A stretch of 64,000 nucleotides of DNA from Sphingobium naphthae (lineage in GTDB: Bacteria; Pseudomonadota; Alphaproteobacteria; Sphingomonadales; Sphingomonadaceae): positions 1-64,000 of the forward strand of contig NZ_JAJGNO010000015.1 in NCBI RefSeq assembly GCF_020782235.1. Reading direction: 5' to 3'. The translations under genes and the position numbers were made by a program. The first letter of the stretch is position 1; every line of letters starts with the position of its first letter. This document shows, in pieces, positions 8,087-17,391 of this stretch. The notes under the pieces are model-generated. The model searched no databases, was not told where the DNA came from, and was given only the letters and a program-made list of their open reading frames with translations.

Positions 8087-8800
8087 ATGAAGCAGCTTAT
8101 CTTGGCGGCTGTGTCGATCGGGAGCCTTGCGGCCGCGACGCCAGCCAGTGCGCAGGGTATCCCTGTGTTCGATAGCACGTCGGTGCTCAAGCATATCGAA
8201 CAAATCCAGAAGACCATGCAGATGATCGAGCAAGGTCGCCAGCAGATTGCGGAAGCGCAGCAGCTCTACCAAGGGTTGAACCAGCTGACCGATGTTTCCT
8301 CGATCGCCAACCAGCTTAAGACAGATTCACTTCGCACCCTGGGCGTTGATGTGAACTCGCTCGAACGCATGGCGCGCGGCGATTTTGGCGGCGGCGGCAG
8401 CTACGGCGGGCGATCTGATGCGATCTATCAGGACATGCTCGAACGTCTCGGCGTATCCGCGAATGGCGATCAGACTGACGTTCGCTATCAGACAGCTCGC
8501 TCGATCGCGATGGACAAGGCCATGGCCGAAGGCATGGGCGAAGCGGCCACATCGCGCGGTGAGGGTCTGGAAGAGCTGCGCAATCGACTTGCGACCGCAT
8601 CAACAGCCAAGGAAGTTGCTGACCTTCAAGCGCGCATCCAGCTCGAAAGCGCGTCGATGATGAACGACCAGCTCCGCGTCGAAGCGTTGGAGCGAGCGCG
8701 CAGAGCGGAGGCCGCGGCGCACACGGCCGAAGCTTTTGCGGACAGGTCGCGCAAACGCGATGAGCAGCGTGCGCGAGCGCGGGCGGCAGCTGGAATTTGA
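8087..8800 (+). CDS. virB5: VirB5-like minor pilin/adhesin
   Basis: A 237-residue exported protein. The signal peptide ends at PASAQG (about residue 22). The mature part is helical and rich in Q and E (HIEQIQKTMQMIEQGRQQ), the usual VirB5 three-helix arrangement, with a glycine-rich hinge near residue 103. The ATG at 8087 follows AAAGGAG. The last 19 codons are almost identical to the last 19 codons of the next gene, eexN, which is unusual (see findings). VirB5 sits at the pilus tip and helps contact the recipient. Confidence 0.85.
   Translation: MKQLILAAVSIGSLAAATPASAQGIPVFDSTSVLKHIEQIQKTMQMIEQGRQQIAEAQQLYQGLNQLTDVSSIANQLKTDSLRTLGVDVNSLERMARGDFGGGGSYGGRSDAIYQDMLERLGVSANGDQTDVRYQTARSIAMDKAMAEGMGEAATSRGEGLEELRNRLATASTAKEVADLQARIQLESASMMNDQLRVEALERARRAEAAAHTAEAFADRSRKRDEQRARARAAAGI
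8744..8800 (+). repeat. 57-bp direct repeat, copy in the virB5 3' end
   Basis: Matches 9052-9108 with about eight differences. Both copies end at a stop codon and encode the same basic helix (SRKRDEQRARAR). Confidence 0.85.
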
Positions 8801-8802
8801 CC

Positions 8803-9108
8803 ATGAAGAAAATGGTCCTTCTTGCGATCAGCGCAGCCGGCTTGCTCGCCGGCTGCGAACGCGCGCCCACATTTCCCGAGATTTTAATGACCTATCATGA
8901 CGTTGATTGGCTCAAAACTCATGAAGATCAGATTCCGGTGATCGTCGCTGAGTGCGACAAGATCGTGAACAGCGAACTCAAACAGTCGGACCTCCCCATG
9001 CCAGTGGCTCGCAATTGCGGAGGCATAAAGAACAAAATCGCCTCCATTGAAAGGTCGCGGAAACGTGATGAGCAGCGTGCGCGAGCACGGAAGGCAGCTG
9101 GAATGTAA
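8803..9108 (+). CDS. eexN: EexN-like entry-exclusion lipoprotein
   Basis: A 101-residue lipoprotein. The signal ends in a lipobox (LLAGC, lipidated Cys about 18). The mature part has the EexN family pattern: a short helical domain with two later cysteines (VAECDKI and ARNCGGI). EexN proteins sit in the membrane of the donor and block redundant entry of the same plasmid. Position between virB5 and virB6 is the usual place for this gene. The ATG at 8803 comes two bases after the virB5 stop. The basic tail duplicates that of VirB5. Confidence 0.8.
   Translation: MKKMVLLAISAAGLLAGCERAPTFPEILMTYHDVDWLKTHEDQIPVIVAECDKIVNSELKQSDLPMPVARNCGGIKNKIASIERSRKRDEQRARARKAAGM
9052..9108 (+). repeat. 57-bp direct repeat, copy in the eexN 3' end
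   Basis: Counterpart of 8744-8800. Encodes ERSRKRDEQRARARKAAGM at the end of EexN. Confidence 0.85.
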
Positions 9109-9151
9109 GGCTGTAATAACAGCTTGAATTATATCTAATCGGAGCGGTCTG

Positions 9152-10168
9152 GTGGAATACGATCTATTTACGAATGCCTATCAGGGCTTCACCAACGAAC
9201 TCAATTCGGTAGTTGTGTCCAACTATGCTGGGTTTGTTGGGTGGATCGCTGGACCGCTCCGCACTGGCATGATCATTTACATAATCCTGCTAGGCTACGC
9301 GATTATGCGCGGGGCCGTGCAATACCCCTTCCGCGAATATGTCTATCGCTCGCTTATGCTGGCCGCGCTCTATTATGCTGTGACAAACCTCTATGGAGCA
9401 TCGCTCGCACAGATGATCGTGACCGGCCTGCCGCATGAGTTTGCCTCGATCGTAGGCGGCTCACCGGACGGCGTTGGTGGGTCTTTCGATGGGATGTGGG
9501 CGCGGGTCGATGATGCACTGCTCGCGATGCAGGATGCGACCGAGAAATACGCAGAGGAACACGCCTCACTGACTGATATTCCCGGCGCTGCGGCCGCAAT
9601 TATGCTGTGTATCGGTGCCACTATCATCATTCTTTTGACAGCGATCGCGGCTCTGTTCGCACTGGCTGTCGGCTTTGTGATCGTGCTCTATGCGCTGTTT
9701 GCGCTCGCCTGTCTGGCGGTGGTCGGGCCGATCTTCGTAGCAGCGCTGCTGTTTGATTCCACCAGAAGCTACTTCTTCTCATGGCTCGGCAGCGTCCTCA
9801 ACTTTCTGATGTTGTCGCTATTTGCGATGCTTCTTGTGCTCGTTGTGGCCAATGTCGCTGAATCGGCAACAGCAACATTCGATGGCGATTTTGACAACAT
9901 CTGGAGCACCTGTATCCGGATCATCGCGTTCTACATTCTCGCCTGCTTTTTCTTCATCCAAATCCCCGGAATAGCTGCCTCACTTGGCGGCGGCGCGGCT
10001 GCAATGGTGACGCAGTTCGGCAACGCGGTGACGAAGGGTGGCGGGGCAGTTGCAACGGGCGCAGGGCACGCGGCCAGCGATGCCCGCGCCATGGGGGCCA
10101 GCATGGGGCGGGGCTTCTCGTCGGCGGTTCGCCGTTGGCGCAACCGAAACACAATCACCAGAGCTTGA
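9152..10168 (+). CDS. virB6: VirB6/TrbL-like polytopic channel protein
   Basis: A 338-residue inner-membrane protein with six or more hydrophobic segments (for example MIIYIILLGYAIM, IMLCIGATIIILLTAIAALF, VVGPIFVAALLF, LNFLMLSLFAMLLVLVV). A periplasmic loop lies between residues about 95 and 145. The C-terminus is glycine- and alanine-rich and then basic. VirB6 forms part of the inner-membrane translocation path. A GTG start at 9152 follows GGAGCGG. The spacing of 43 bases to eexN is the largest gap inside the operon. Confidence 0.9.
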   Translation: MEYDLFTNAYQGFTNELNSVVVSNYAGFVGWIAGPLRTGMIIYIILLGYAIMRGAVQYPFREYVYRSLMLAALYYAVTNLYGASLAQMIVTGLPHEFASIVGGSPDGVGGSFDGMWARVDDALLAMQDATEKYAEEHASLTDIPGAAAAIMLCIGATIIILLTAIAALFALAVGFVIVLYALFALACLAVVGPIFVAALLFDSTRSYFFSWLGSVLNFLMLSLFAMLLVLVVANVAESATATFDGDFDNIWSTCIRIIAFYILACFFFIQIPGIAASLGGGAAAMVTQFGNAVTKGGGAVATGAGHAASDARAMGASMGRGFSSAVRRWRNRNTITRA

Positions 10169-10178
10169 GGGAACGAAT

Positions 10179-10499
10179 ATGCGCAAGTTGCTTGGACTCG
10201 GAATCTGCCTGGCGCTGGCGGCCTGCGCAGGTCAGCCCGTCAAAAAGCCAGCCAAATGTGAGGGGCCGATGCGGCCTGCAAATCCGCATGGGCTTACCCT
10301 CCCCACAATCCCGGATCAGGCCGCACAGCGAACCGCGCCGGCAAATGTGGACGTGTTCAATCAGGGTGCACCGGCAACGCCGGACGCGGCCCCGGCAGAC
10401 CCCTCCACTCCGGGCAATGAACAGTCGGACGCATCGCGGGCGGTCGAAGTGCCGCGTCTAAGCGCCTCGCTGCGCGGCCCGATCTACTCGAATTGCTGA
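10179..10499 (+). CDS. virB7: VirB7-like outer-membrane lipoprotein
   Basis: A 106-residue lipoprotein with lipobox LALAAC (Cys about 17), longer than the short Agrobacterium VirB7. A proline- and alanine-rich low-complexity middle follows, and the protein ends with a cysteine. VirB7 supports VirB9 in the outer-membrane core complex. The ATG at 10179 has GAGGGAAC upstream. Assignment is mainly by lipobox and by its place between virB6 and virB8. Confidence 0.7.
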   Translation: MRKLLGLGICLALAACAGQPVKKPAKCEGPMRPANPHGLTLPTIPDQAAQRTAPANVDVFNQGAPATPDAAPADPSTPGNEQSDASRAVEVPRLSASLRGPIYSNC

Positions 10500-10508
10500 G
10501 GTGTTACG

Positions 10509-11192
10509 ATGGCAGTTGGTATTCCAAAGGACGAGCTGAAAGCCTATTTTGAAGAGGCTGCAAGCTGGGAACGTGACAAGCTTGCGGCGGCCGAGCGCTC
10601 CAAAAAGCTGGCGTGGGTCGTCGCTGGCGTTGCTGGCGCCCTGGCGACTGCTGGCGTTGTGGCCGTTGCAGCCCTGACGCCTCTAAAAACGGTCGAGCCA
10701 TATGTTATCACGGTGGACCGTAACACGGGCGAGGCGTCGATCGCCGCCAAGCTCCACGGTGACGCGACGATCACCTATGACGAGGCGGTCCGTAAGTATT
10801 TCCTCGCTACCTATGTCCGCTATCGCGAAGGCTGGATAGCGGCCGCTCGCGAAGAATATTTCGATGCGGTCATGGTCATGTCGGCGCGGCCCGAACAGGA
10901 TCGGTGGTCACGCTTCTACAAGACCGACAATCCCCAAAGTCCGCAAAACATCCTTGCGAACCGCACTGATGTTTTTGTCGAAATCAAGCGGGTGTCGTTC
11001 CTGGGCGGCAACGTCGCGCAGGTCTATTTCACTAAGGAATCTGTGACCGGCTCGAACTCGACCAAAACCGATGCCGTCGCGACCATCAAATACAAGGTCG
11101 ATGGCACGCCGAGCAAGGAAGTGGACCGCTTCAAGAATCCGCTTGGCTATCAGGTCGAGAGCTATCGCGCTGACGTGGAGGTGCCCCAATGA
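10509..11192 (+). CDS. virB8: VirB8-like inner-membrane core protein
   Basis: A 227-residue bitopic protein. A short cytoplasmic N-terminus is followed by one membrane segment ([22 protein letters not shown], about residues 33-55) and a periplasmic NTF2-like domain with the family patterns [28 protein letters not shown] and a late YKVDG...[11 protein letters not shown]. VirB8 nucleates channel assembly. It overlaps virB9 by four bases (ATGA). Confidence 0.92.
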   Translation: MAVGIPKDELKAYFEEAASWERDKLAAAERSKKLAWVVAGVAGALATAGVVAVAALTPLKTVEPYVITVDRNTGEASIAAKLHGDATITYDEAVRKYFLATYVRYREGWIAAAREEYFDAVMVMSARPEQDRWSRFYKTDNPQSPQNILANRTDVFVEIKRVSFLGGNVAQVYFTKESVTGSNSTKTDAVATIKYKVDGTPSKEVDRFKNPLGYQVESYRADVEVPQ

Positions 11193-12031
11193 CCGTGTTG
11201 AAGTGGAGCGCCCCGTTTGCGCTCGCGATCGCGCTAGCTGCGTCGCCGGCGATGGCCGAAGAAACGCCTCATGCGACGGTGCTCGATCACCGGGTTCGTG
11301 AAGCGAACTACAATGATCGGCAAGTCTATGAGATTCCGGGTGTATTCCGCATCGCCACGGAAATCGTCTTCGCCAAGGATGAAGTAGTCGAGCATGTGGC
11401 GTTGGGCGATACCGTGTCTTGGGAAGTCGCACCGGCTGCCAATTCGCTTTTCATCAAACCGCGCGAGCGCGCGGGTCGCACGAACCTGACAGTCATAACC
11501 CGTTCACGCTACGGCCCGCGCAGCTACCGCTTCGCTCTGTCGCCAACGCAGCGCGGCAGCGGCTTCTATACGGTCGTTTTCCGCTATCCTGAACAGGAAG
11601 CGGCCGAGGCGCAGGCGCAAGCCGCAATGGCCCACCTGGCCCAGCTGAAAGCCTTGGAACGCGGCGCGGTGAAGTCCGCGCTCGATATTGGCGTGCTGGA
11701 AGGCACACGCAACGCCGATTACATCATGCAAGGATCGACGGCCATCCAGCCCTCCGAAGTGTCTGACAATGGACAGTTCACCGTGATGCGCTTCCCCAAC
11801 CAGCGTGAATTGCCGGCGTTCTTCGTCGTCAATCCTGATGGATCGGAAGCCATCGCCTCCTTCGATGTGCGCGATGAATATGTGGTGCTGCACGGGGTTT
11901 ACAGGACAATCCGGCTGCGCCGGGGCCTCGAAGTGCTCTGCATCCACAATCAGAAAACCGACTATTACGGGCGCGATCCCAAAACTGACACGGCCTCTGG
12001 CCTAGTCGAGCGAACCACGGGGGTTCAATAA
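11189..12031 (+). CDS. virB9: VirB9-like outer-membrane core protein
   Basis: A 280-residue periplasmic protein. The signal peptide ends at SPAMAEE (about residue 24). The N-terminal domain ([28 protein letters not shown]) and C-terminal beta domain ([20 protein letters not shown], and the ending with [10 protein letters not shown]) are typical of VirB9/CagX. With VirB7 and VirB10 it makes the ring spanning the periplasm and outer membrane. Confidence 0.92.
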   Translation: MTVLKWSAPFALAIALAASPAMAEETPHATVLDHRVREANYNDRQVYEIPGVFRIATEIVFAKDEVVEHVALGDTVSWEVAPAANSLFIKPRERAGRTNLTVITRSRYGPRSYRFALSPTQRGSGFYTVVFRYPEQEAAEAQAQAAMAHLAQLKALERGAVKSALDIGVLEGTRNADYIMQGSTAIQPSEVSDNGQFTVMRFPNQRELPAFFVVNPDGSEAIASFDVRDEYVVLHGVYRTIRLRRGLEVLCIHNQKTDYYGRDPKTDTASGLVERTTGVQ

Positions 12032-12032
12032 A

Positions 12033-13301
12033 ATGGCTGCGAACGATCATGACAACGCGCCGCATGGCGACAACATCATCTCGCAGGGCGAGACGGTCGA
12101 AAACCGGCCCCTCGCGTCTGAGCCGGTGCCCGATCCCGAAGATATTGAGCGGCAAAGCGAGCGCCAGGCGAAGATTGCCGCTCTGCCGAACAGGTCGATC
12201 GACCCCAAAAAGGCGGTCGTTCTCGCGGCGGTTGCCTGCGGCGCGATCGTTCTCGGTTTCAGCACAATCGACGCGATGCGGAGCGATCCAACCGAAAAGG
12301 CCGAGAAAGCGGAAAAGCCGGATGAAAGGCAGCTCGCCAACTACGATCCCAAGTCGATCATAGCGCCCACGCTTGCCGATGCGCCAAATGATCCGAACGC
12401 GCCGGTGCCCATGACGGAAGTGCCGGCGCTTGATGGAAGCCAAGCGCCCCGCACGGGCGGCGCGAATGGCCGCCCCCAAAAGTCTGAGGGGCAAGTCATC
12501 GCTGAGGCCCAACGCCGCGCCGGGATCATGGCTTATGGTGGCGAAAACGGCGGCGGGGTCGGTGGAGCGGTGGCAGCTGCCACCGGCCTGCCCATGGGCG
12601 GCGGCACAGGAGCACAGGGCGCGCAGTTGATTGGTGCGTCGGCCGATGGTGATGGGCAAGGTGGATCGCGCCGGACAAATCTCGAAAACATGCGCCAAAC
12701 CTCGCAAATTGATCGGGTGTCAGGCCGCGACATTGGCAACCGCGATATGCTGATCCTCGCAGGGTCGTTCATTCCGTGCGTGCTGCAAACGGCGATGGAT
12801 TCCAGTCAGCCCGGATATGTCAGCTGCATCATTCCCCGCGACATTTATTCGGACAACGGCCGCGTCGTCCTGCTGGAAAAGGGAACGCGCGTCTTGGGCG
12901 AATATCAAACCGGCGTCCAGCGCGGCAAATATCGTCTCTTTGCGGTATGGAACCGCGCGGTTACGCCTCGCGGCGTGGCGATCGACGTAGGTTCGCCCGC
13001 CAGCGACGCGCTTGGCCGTTCAGGTATGGCAGGCGGCGTGAAGAACTTCTTTTGGGAACGCTTCGGGGCCGCGCTGTTGTTCAGCTCGCTCAACGATGCC
13101 GCCTCGATCGCCGCCTCGGAAGTCTCCGACGCCGATAATGTCACGCGGGTTCCCAGCCAAGCGTCGGACACGATCTTGCGGGACACGATGCAGATTCAGC
13201 CGGTGCTTCGCATCAATCAGGGCGCGGAAGTGGGGATTATGGTCGCTCGCGACTTCGATTTCTCCAACATCTACGGCCTGCGGCTGAGGCGCGGCCAGTG
13301 A
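12033..13301 (+). CDS. virB10: VirB10-like TonB-related core protein
   Basis: A 422-residue bitopic protein: cytoplasmic N-terminus, one membrane segment (AVVLAAVACGAIVLGFSTI, about residues 66-84), a proline- and charge-rich linker, and the TrbI/VirB10 beta-barrel domain (ILAGSFIPCVLQTAMDSSQP, SCIIPRDIYSDNGRVVLLE, then ATG-rich VNQG-type ending INQGAEVGIMVARDFDF). VirB10 spans both membranes and senses ATPase activity. One copy of the dispersed 16-bp palindrome lies in frame inside the linker region and encodes AVAAATG. Confidence 0.93.
   Translation: MAANDHDNAPHGDNIISQGETVENRPLASEPVPDPEDIERQSERQAKIAALPNRSIDPKKAVVLAAVACGAIVLGFSTIDAMRSDPTEKAEKAEKPDERQLANYDPKSIIAPTLADAPNDPNAPVPMTEVPALDGSQAPRTGGANGRPQKSEGQVIAEAQRRAGIMAYGGENGGGVGGAVAAATGLPMGGGTGAQGAQLIGASADGDGQGGSRRTNLENMRQTSQIDRVSGRDIGNRDMLILAGSFIPCVLQTAMDSSQPGYVSCIIPRDIYSDNGRVVLLEKGTRVLGEYQTGVQRGKYRLFAVWNRAVTPRGVAIDVGSPASDALGRSGMAGGVKNFFWERFGAALLFSSLNDAASIAASEVSDADNVTRVPSQASDTILRDTMQIQPVLRINQGAEVGIMVARDFDFSNIYGLRLRRGQ
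12569..12584. repeat. Dispersed 16-bp palindrome, copy 2 (inside virB10)
   Basis: Perfect GGTGGCAGCTGCCACC within the coding sequence of the flexible linker. One of only two copies inside an evident gene. Confidence 0.9.
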
Positions 13302-14290
13302 GCAATACGGCTGTCCTCGAAAACGCCCTGCTGCCGCTGCGTCCTCTTCTTGCGCGTGAGGACGTAACGGAGCTGGTGATTAACAAGGCTGGCGAAGCGG
13401 CGATTGAAACGCGCAATGGATGGTCCTGGGAGACATTGCCTGACCTCAATGAAAAGTCGCTGCTCGCGCTCGCGCGGGCAGCGGCGGCTTTCACGCATCA
13501 GGACATAAGCCAGTCCACGCCGATCTGCTCCACAATCCTCCCCAGCGGTGAGCGCGTGCAGCTGGTTGTGCCGCCTGCTGTCCCTGCCGGCACCGTGTCC
13601 ATCACCATCCGCAAACCGTCATCGGTGACGTTGACGATGGAGGACTTCGAGCGCGGTGGGCTGTTTAGCGAGACAAAGATCGCAACTAGGCAAGTCTCGC
13701 CGCTCGATGTTGAATTGCGCGATCTGCTCGACGCAGGAAAGCACGTCGAATTTTTCCAAAAGGCGGTCCAAGGCCGCAAGAATATCCTGATTTCGGGCGC
13801 TACCGGCTCGGGAAAGACGACGCTCTCTAAAGGGCTGATCCAGCTCATTCCGCCGCATGAGCGGCTGCTGACGATCGAAGACACGCGCGAATTGGTCGTT
13901 CCGCATCGCAACGTGGTCCACATGCTCTACGCGAAGGACAAGCAGGGCACCGCGAAAATCTCTGCAAAGGATCTTCTGGAATCGGCCCTGCGTATGCGGC
14001 CTGACCGGATACTGTTGCAGGAGCTGCGCGACGGCACCGCGTTCTTCTATCTCCGCAACGTCAACTCAGGCCATCCCGGCTCGATCACGACGATCCATGC
14101 GGACTCGGCCGAACTCGCGTTCGAACAGCTGACATTGCTGGTCAAGGAAAGCGAGGGCGGCGCCGATCTGGCCCGTGACGACATTCGCAGCCTGCTCAAG
14201 CTGCTGGTTGATGTGGTCGTGCAGACCAAGAAGGTCGAAGGCCGCTTTCGCGTGACGGAGATATATTTTGATCCAGAAAACAGGCTCTAA
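13298..14290 (+). CDS. virB11: VirB11 family traffic ATPase
   Basis: A 330-residue hexameric ATPase. Motifs in order are ILISGATGSGKTTLSKGLI (Walker A, about residue 170), LLTIEDTREL (Asp box), LLESALRMRPDRILLQELRD (Walker B region) and NSGHPGSITTIHAD (His box). It energises substrate transfer from the cytoplasmic face. GTG start at 13298 overlaps the virB10 stop by four bases. Confidence 0.95.
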   Translation: MSNTAVLENALLPLRPLLAREDVTELVINKAGEAAIETRNGWSWETLPDLNEKSLLALARAAAAFTHQDISQSTPICSTILPSGERVQLVVPPAVPAGTVSITIRKPSSVTLTMEDFERGGLFSETKIATRQVSPLDVELRDLLDAGKHVEFFQKAVQGRKNILISGATGSGKTTLSKGLIQLIPPHERLLTIEDTRELVVPHRNVVHMLYAKDKQGTAKISAKDLLESALRMRPDRILLQELRDGTAFFYLRNVNSGHPGSITTIHADSAELAFEQLTLLVKESEGGADLARDDIRSLLKLLVDVVVQTKKVEGRFRVTEIYFDPENRL

Positions 14291-16184
14291 CAGGCTCGCA
14301 CTGGCCCTCGTCCTCCTTCCGATCACGCTCCTGCTGATCGGCCTGCTGACCGGCACGGTGGCGTGGTTCTTCCTTAAGATGCCCGCCGCGGCTTATGATC
14401 CGCTCACGCTCCCCGGCTTCTTCTGGTATTACCGGCATGATCCTGTCGTGACCGAAGCGCTTTGGCGAGGCGCGGTCATAGGCGTGCCGTTGCCGGTGTT
14501 GCTCATGGCGATCGTCCTGCGGCCGAAAAAGAACCTTCACGGTGAAGCTCGTTTCGCGCGCGAAGGTGAAATCCGCAAGGCGGGCCTTCGCGCGAAAAAG
14601 GGCATTGTGCTCGGCCGCTTCCGCAATGGCTTTTTCCGCAACGGCTTTCTCATGGTGGGTAAGATGGAGCATGTATTGCTCGAAGCCCCTACCGGATCGG
14701 GCAAGGGCGTCGGCATCGTCATTCCCAATCTGTTGCAATGGCCGGATTCGGTTGTCGTGCTCGATATTAAGCGTGAGAACTACGAAATCACGGCGGGTTT
14801 CCGCCGCAAAGGCGGCCAAAAGGTTGTCCTGTTCAACCCTACGGACAGGGAAGGCCGCACGGCCCGCTACAACCCGCTCAGCTACATCAACAGGTCCGAC
14901 CCGATTGAGGTTCTGGTCGAATTGCAGAAGATCGCCACGATGCTCTTCGTGCCTCCGGAAAAGGGCGAGGCGTTCTGGACGGAATCAGCCCGCACGGCAT
15001 TTGTCGGCATTGCATCGTGGATCGCGGCCAAGCCTGAACGTCCCTTCTCGTTTGGCGAGATCTACCGGACCATCACGATGCCAGGGATGAAGGCATTCTT
15101 CGCCAAGGAAGCCGGCGATGGTGCGCTATCGGAAGGGTGCCGCGCTGCGTTGAGCGATTTTACGTCCAGCGCTGACAACACATTCACCGGCATTATCCAG
15201 ACCGTCACCTCCAAGCTCAATCTCTGGATCAATCCGATTGTCGATCGCGCGACTGCCGAAAGCGACTTTTCCCTGACGGACCTTCGCCGCATCCCGACCT
15301 CGATCTATCTCGGCGTTTCGCCGGATGAACTCGATAGGGTCGCGCCGCTCTACAATCTGTTTTTCCAACAGCTGATCGACCTCAACACGCGGCAACTGCC
15401 CGACGATAGCGAAAAGCTGTCCGTGCTGCTCATTCTGGACGAATTTGCGCGGCTCGGCCGCGCCCAGGTCATTGCAAATGCGTTCTCCTATGTGCGCGGC
15501 TATGGGCTTCGTCTGCTTCCCGTCATCCAGTCACGCTCCCAGCTGCGAAATGTCTATGGGGAGCATGGCGCGGACGAAATCGTATCAAACTGCGGGGTCG
15601 AAATTGCCTTCACGCCCAAGGAACTGCGGGTCGCAAAGGAACTGTCCGAACGCCTCGGTTATCTCGGTCAGGATGCGGAAAGCCGGTCCCTGACGATACA
15701 TGGATTGCTCGCCAATCGAAGCAAGACAATCTCCGAACAGCGGCGCGCACTGATGCTCCCTCAAGAGCTGATGCAGCTGCCCGAAGACGATATTCTCGTC
15801 ATCCGGGGCGGTATCCCCGTCATTCGCGGGAAGAAAATTCGCTACTTCAAGGATGCCGTGTTCCGCTCGCGCTTGACGCCTGCGCCGAAAGTGCCGGCGC
15901 TGCCCAAGCCGATCGCCCCGATCGCGACCATCGATGATCTGAGCGATGAAGAGCTGGCGGCTTTCAACGATTATTCCGCACTGGCCGATGACCAGGTGCA
16001 GGACATTCCCGAAGACGTTCTCGCCCTCGATCGCGACATGCCGAACCTGACAGTGAAGGACGGCAGCATGGCTTTCGATGAAATCGACTTCGACGACATT
16101 ATTGGTCCCGACCCGACAAAAGAGGAGTGGGAAGGCCAGCGCCGGGATCTAGTTCTAAGTGAAGGAGAAGAATATGGCCGATGA
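14268..16184 (+). CDS. virD4: VirD4-like type IV coupling protein
   Basis: A 638-residue DNA pump that links the relaxosome to the VirB channel. Two N-terminal membrane segments (LALVLLPITLLLIGLLTGTVAWFFL and VIGVPLPVLLMAIVL) precede the Walker A motif LLEAPTGSGKGVG (about residue 140) and the Walker B motif LLILDEFARLG. The C-terminus is acidic. The start is a TTG at 14268 after ACGGAGAT, giving a 23-base overlap with virB11; no good ATG or GTG lies closer. The location at the end of the virB operon is common in plasmids of this type. Confidence 0.93.
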   Translation: MIQKTGSNRLALALVLLPITLLLIGLLTGTVAWFFLKMPAAAYDPLTLPGFFWYYRHDPVVTEALWRGAVIGVPLPVLLMAIVLRPKKNLHGEARFAREGEIRKAGLRAKKGIVLGRFRNGFFRNGFLMVGKMEHVLLEAPTGSGKGVGIVIPNLLQWPDSVVVLDIKRENYEITAGFRRKGGQKVVLFNPTDREGRTARYNPLSYINRSDPIEVLVELQKIATMLFVPPEKGEAFWTESARTAFVGIASWIAAKPERPFSFGEIYRTITMPGMKAFFAKEAGDGALSEGCRAALSDFTSSADNTFTGIIQTVTSKLNLWINPIVDRATAESDFSLTDLRRIPTSIYLGVSPDELDRVAPLYNLFFQQLIDLNTRQLPDDSEKLSVLLILDEFARLGRAQVIANAFSYVRGYGLRLLPVIQSRSQLRNVYGEHGADEIVSNCGVEIAFTPKELRVAKELSERLGYLGQDAESRSLTIHGLLANRSKTISEQRRALMLPQELMQLPEDDILVIRGGIPVIRGKKIRYFKDAVFRSRLTPAPKVPALPKPIAPIATIDDLSDEELAAFNDYSALADDQVQDIPEDVLALDRDMPNLTVKDGSMAFDEIDFDDIIGPDPTKEEWEGQRRDLVLSEGEEYGR

Positions 16185-17352
16185 TGACACAAGCCAGCGC
16201 GGTGCATCTGAGCCACGCCCTTTCGAAGTTCGCGGCGGACCGGGGAACAGCAAACAGTCGTTCGCTACTCTTCCCGATGCGATGCAGGCTTACGTCAAGG
16301 CGGACAATGGCGATCATTCGCTGACGATGCAGAAAGGTGGCAAAACTGCTTGGCTAGCATCCACGGACTGGCAGAACGATGGCTCAACGCCGGTGGGGCA
16401 ATACTTAAGCCCTGCTATTAGGGACTATCATAGCGCCGTAAAACGCGGGGCGCCTGCCGCTGAATTGGAGCCCCGCGAGCGCGCCGCGCTGGCCGATGTT
16501 GAGGCTTGGCCTCGGACGGTAAAGCGCGAAGCGGCACCATCGGCCCCGGCCGACAAGGCGCTGAATATTGTTGAGGGCGAACGGTCGAAGGCGGAAAAAT
16601 CAGAGCCTGCGCCCTCCCGCGCCGACGCTCCGTCGAAGACGGCGAACCAAGACAAGAAGGTCGAGGATACAACCTTGGCCCTTCCGGCGCAGATCGAACG
16701 CAAATATCTGCGCGTAGGCGACGATCTGTTTCGGAGCGGCCGCGATGAAAAGCCCGATATGTCGATCAAGGGACAAGATGGCATTCGGATCAACAAGGAC
16801 CATGCGATTGGCGATGCGGTCGCCATTGCGAAGCATAATGGCTGGCAGTCGATCCGTGTTCATGGCAGCGATGATTTCAAGAAGGCGGTCTATCTGGAAG
16901 CCGCCCGCGCCGGTGTCGCCGTCAAAGACTTCGAGCCTTCTCCCCAGCTGAAGCTTGAGGGAGAAAGACTGGCGGCGCGTGACAAGGCGCGCGAAGCTCA
17001 AGACCCTACGAAAAGAGCGAGCATGGCAAAGCAAGACCCTACCGAGTCTCGCGCAGCGGCCGAGCAATTCCGCCGTAACTCCCACCGCGAGAATGCGACC
17101 GATCCGCAATTCAAGGCCGCGCAGTCGCACGTCCTGGCGGCCTCAATCGAAGCTAAAACGCGCTTTCCCAAAAAGGAGGATCAGGCGCGCTACATCGAGA
17201 ACGCGAAGGAAACGGTGGCCAAGCGGATTGAGAACGGCGGACCGATTCCTGCGGCCCGTTTCGAGCAACAGCGCCAGAACGAGGCTACCCGCATAGCGCG
17301 CGAGGATTTGACGCTTCGCCAGCAGGAGCGGAAGCCGTCCCGCTCGCGCTAA
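16174..17352 (+). CDS. LPD7-domain protein (large polyvalent protein-associated domain 7)
   Basis: A 392-residue soluble protein. Residues about 170-250 (IERKYLRVGDDLFR, IKINKDH-like IRINKDHAIGDAVAIAKHNGW and IRVHGSDDFKKAVYLEAAR) match the LPD7 domain usually found at the C-terminus of large relaxases. Here it is free-standing, with charged, low-complexity flanks. It may support DNA processing or act after transfer. The ATG at 16174 follows AAGGAGAAG and overlaps virD4 by 11 bases, so it is probably translated with it. Confidence 0.7.
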   Translation: MADDDTSQRGASEPRPFEVRGGPGNSKQSFATLPDAMQAYVKADNGDHSLTMQKGGKTAWLASTDWQNDGSTPVGQYLSPAIRDYHSAVKRGAPAAELEPRERAALADVEAWPRTVKREAAPSAPADKALNIVEGERSKAEKSEPAPSRADAPSKTANQDKKVEDTTLALPAQIERKYLRVGDDLFRSGRDEKPDMSIKGQDGIRINKDHAIGDAVAIAKHNGWQSIRVHGSDDFKKAVYLEAARAGVAVKDFEPSPQLKLEGERLAARDKAREAQDPTKRASMAKQDPTESRAAAEQFRRNSHRENATDPQFKAAQSHVLAASIEAKTRFPKKEDQARYIENAKETVAKRIENGGPIPAARFEQQRQNEATRIAREDLTLRQQERKPSRSR

Positions 17353-17391
17353 GTGCATGGCACATGCCTTTTGGAAACAGGAAACCGCACG

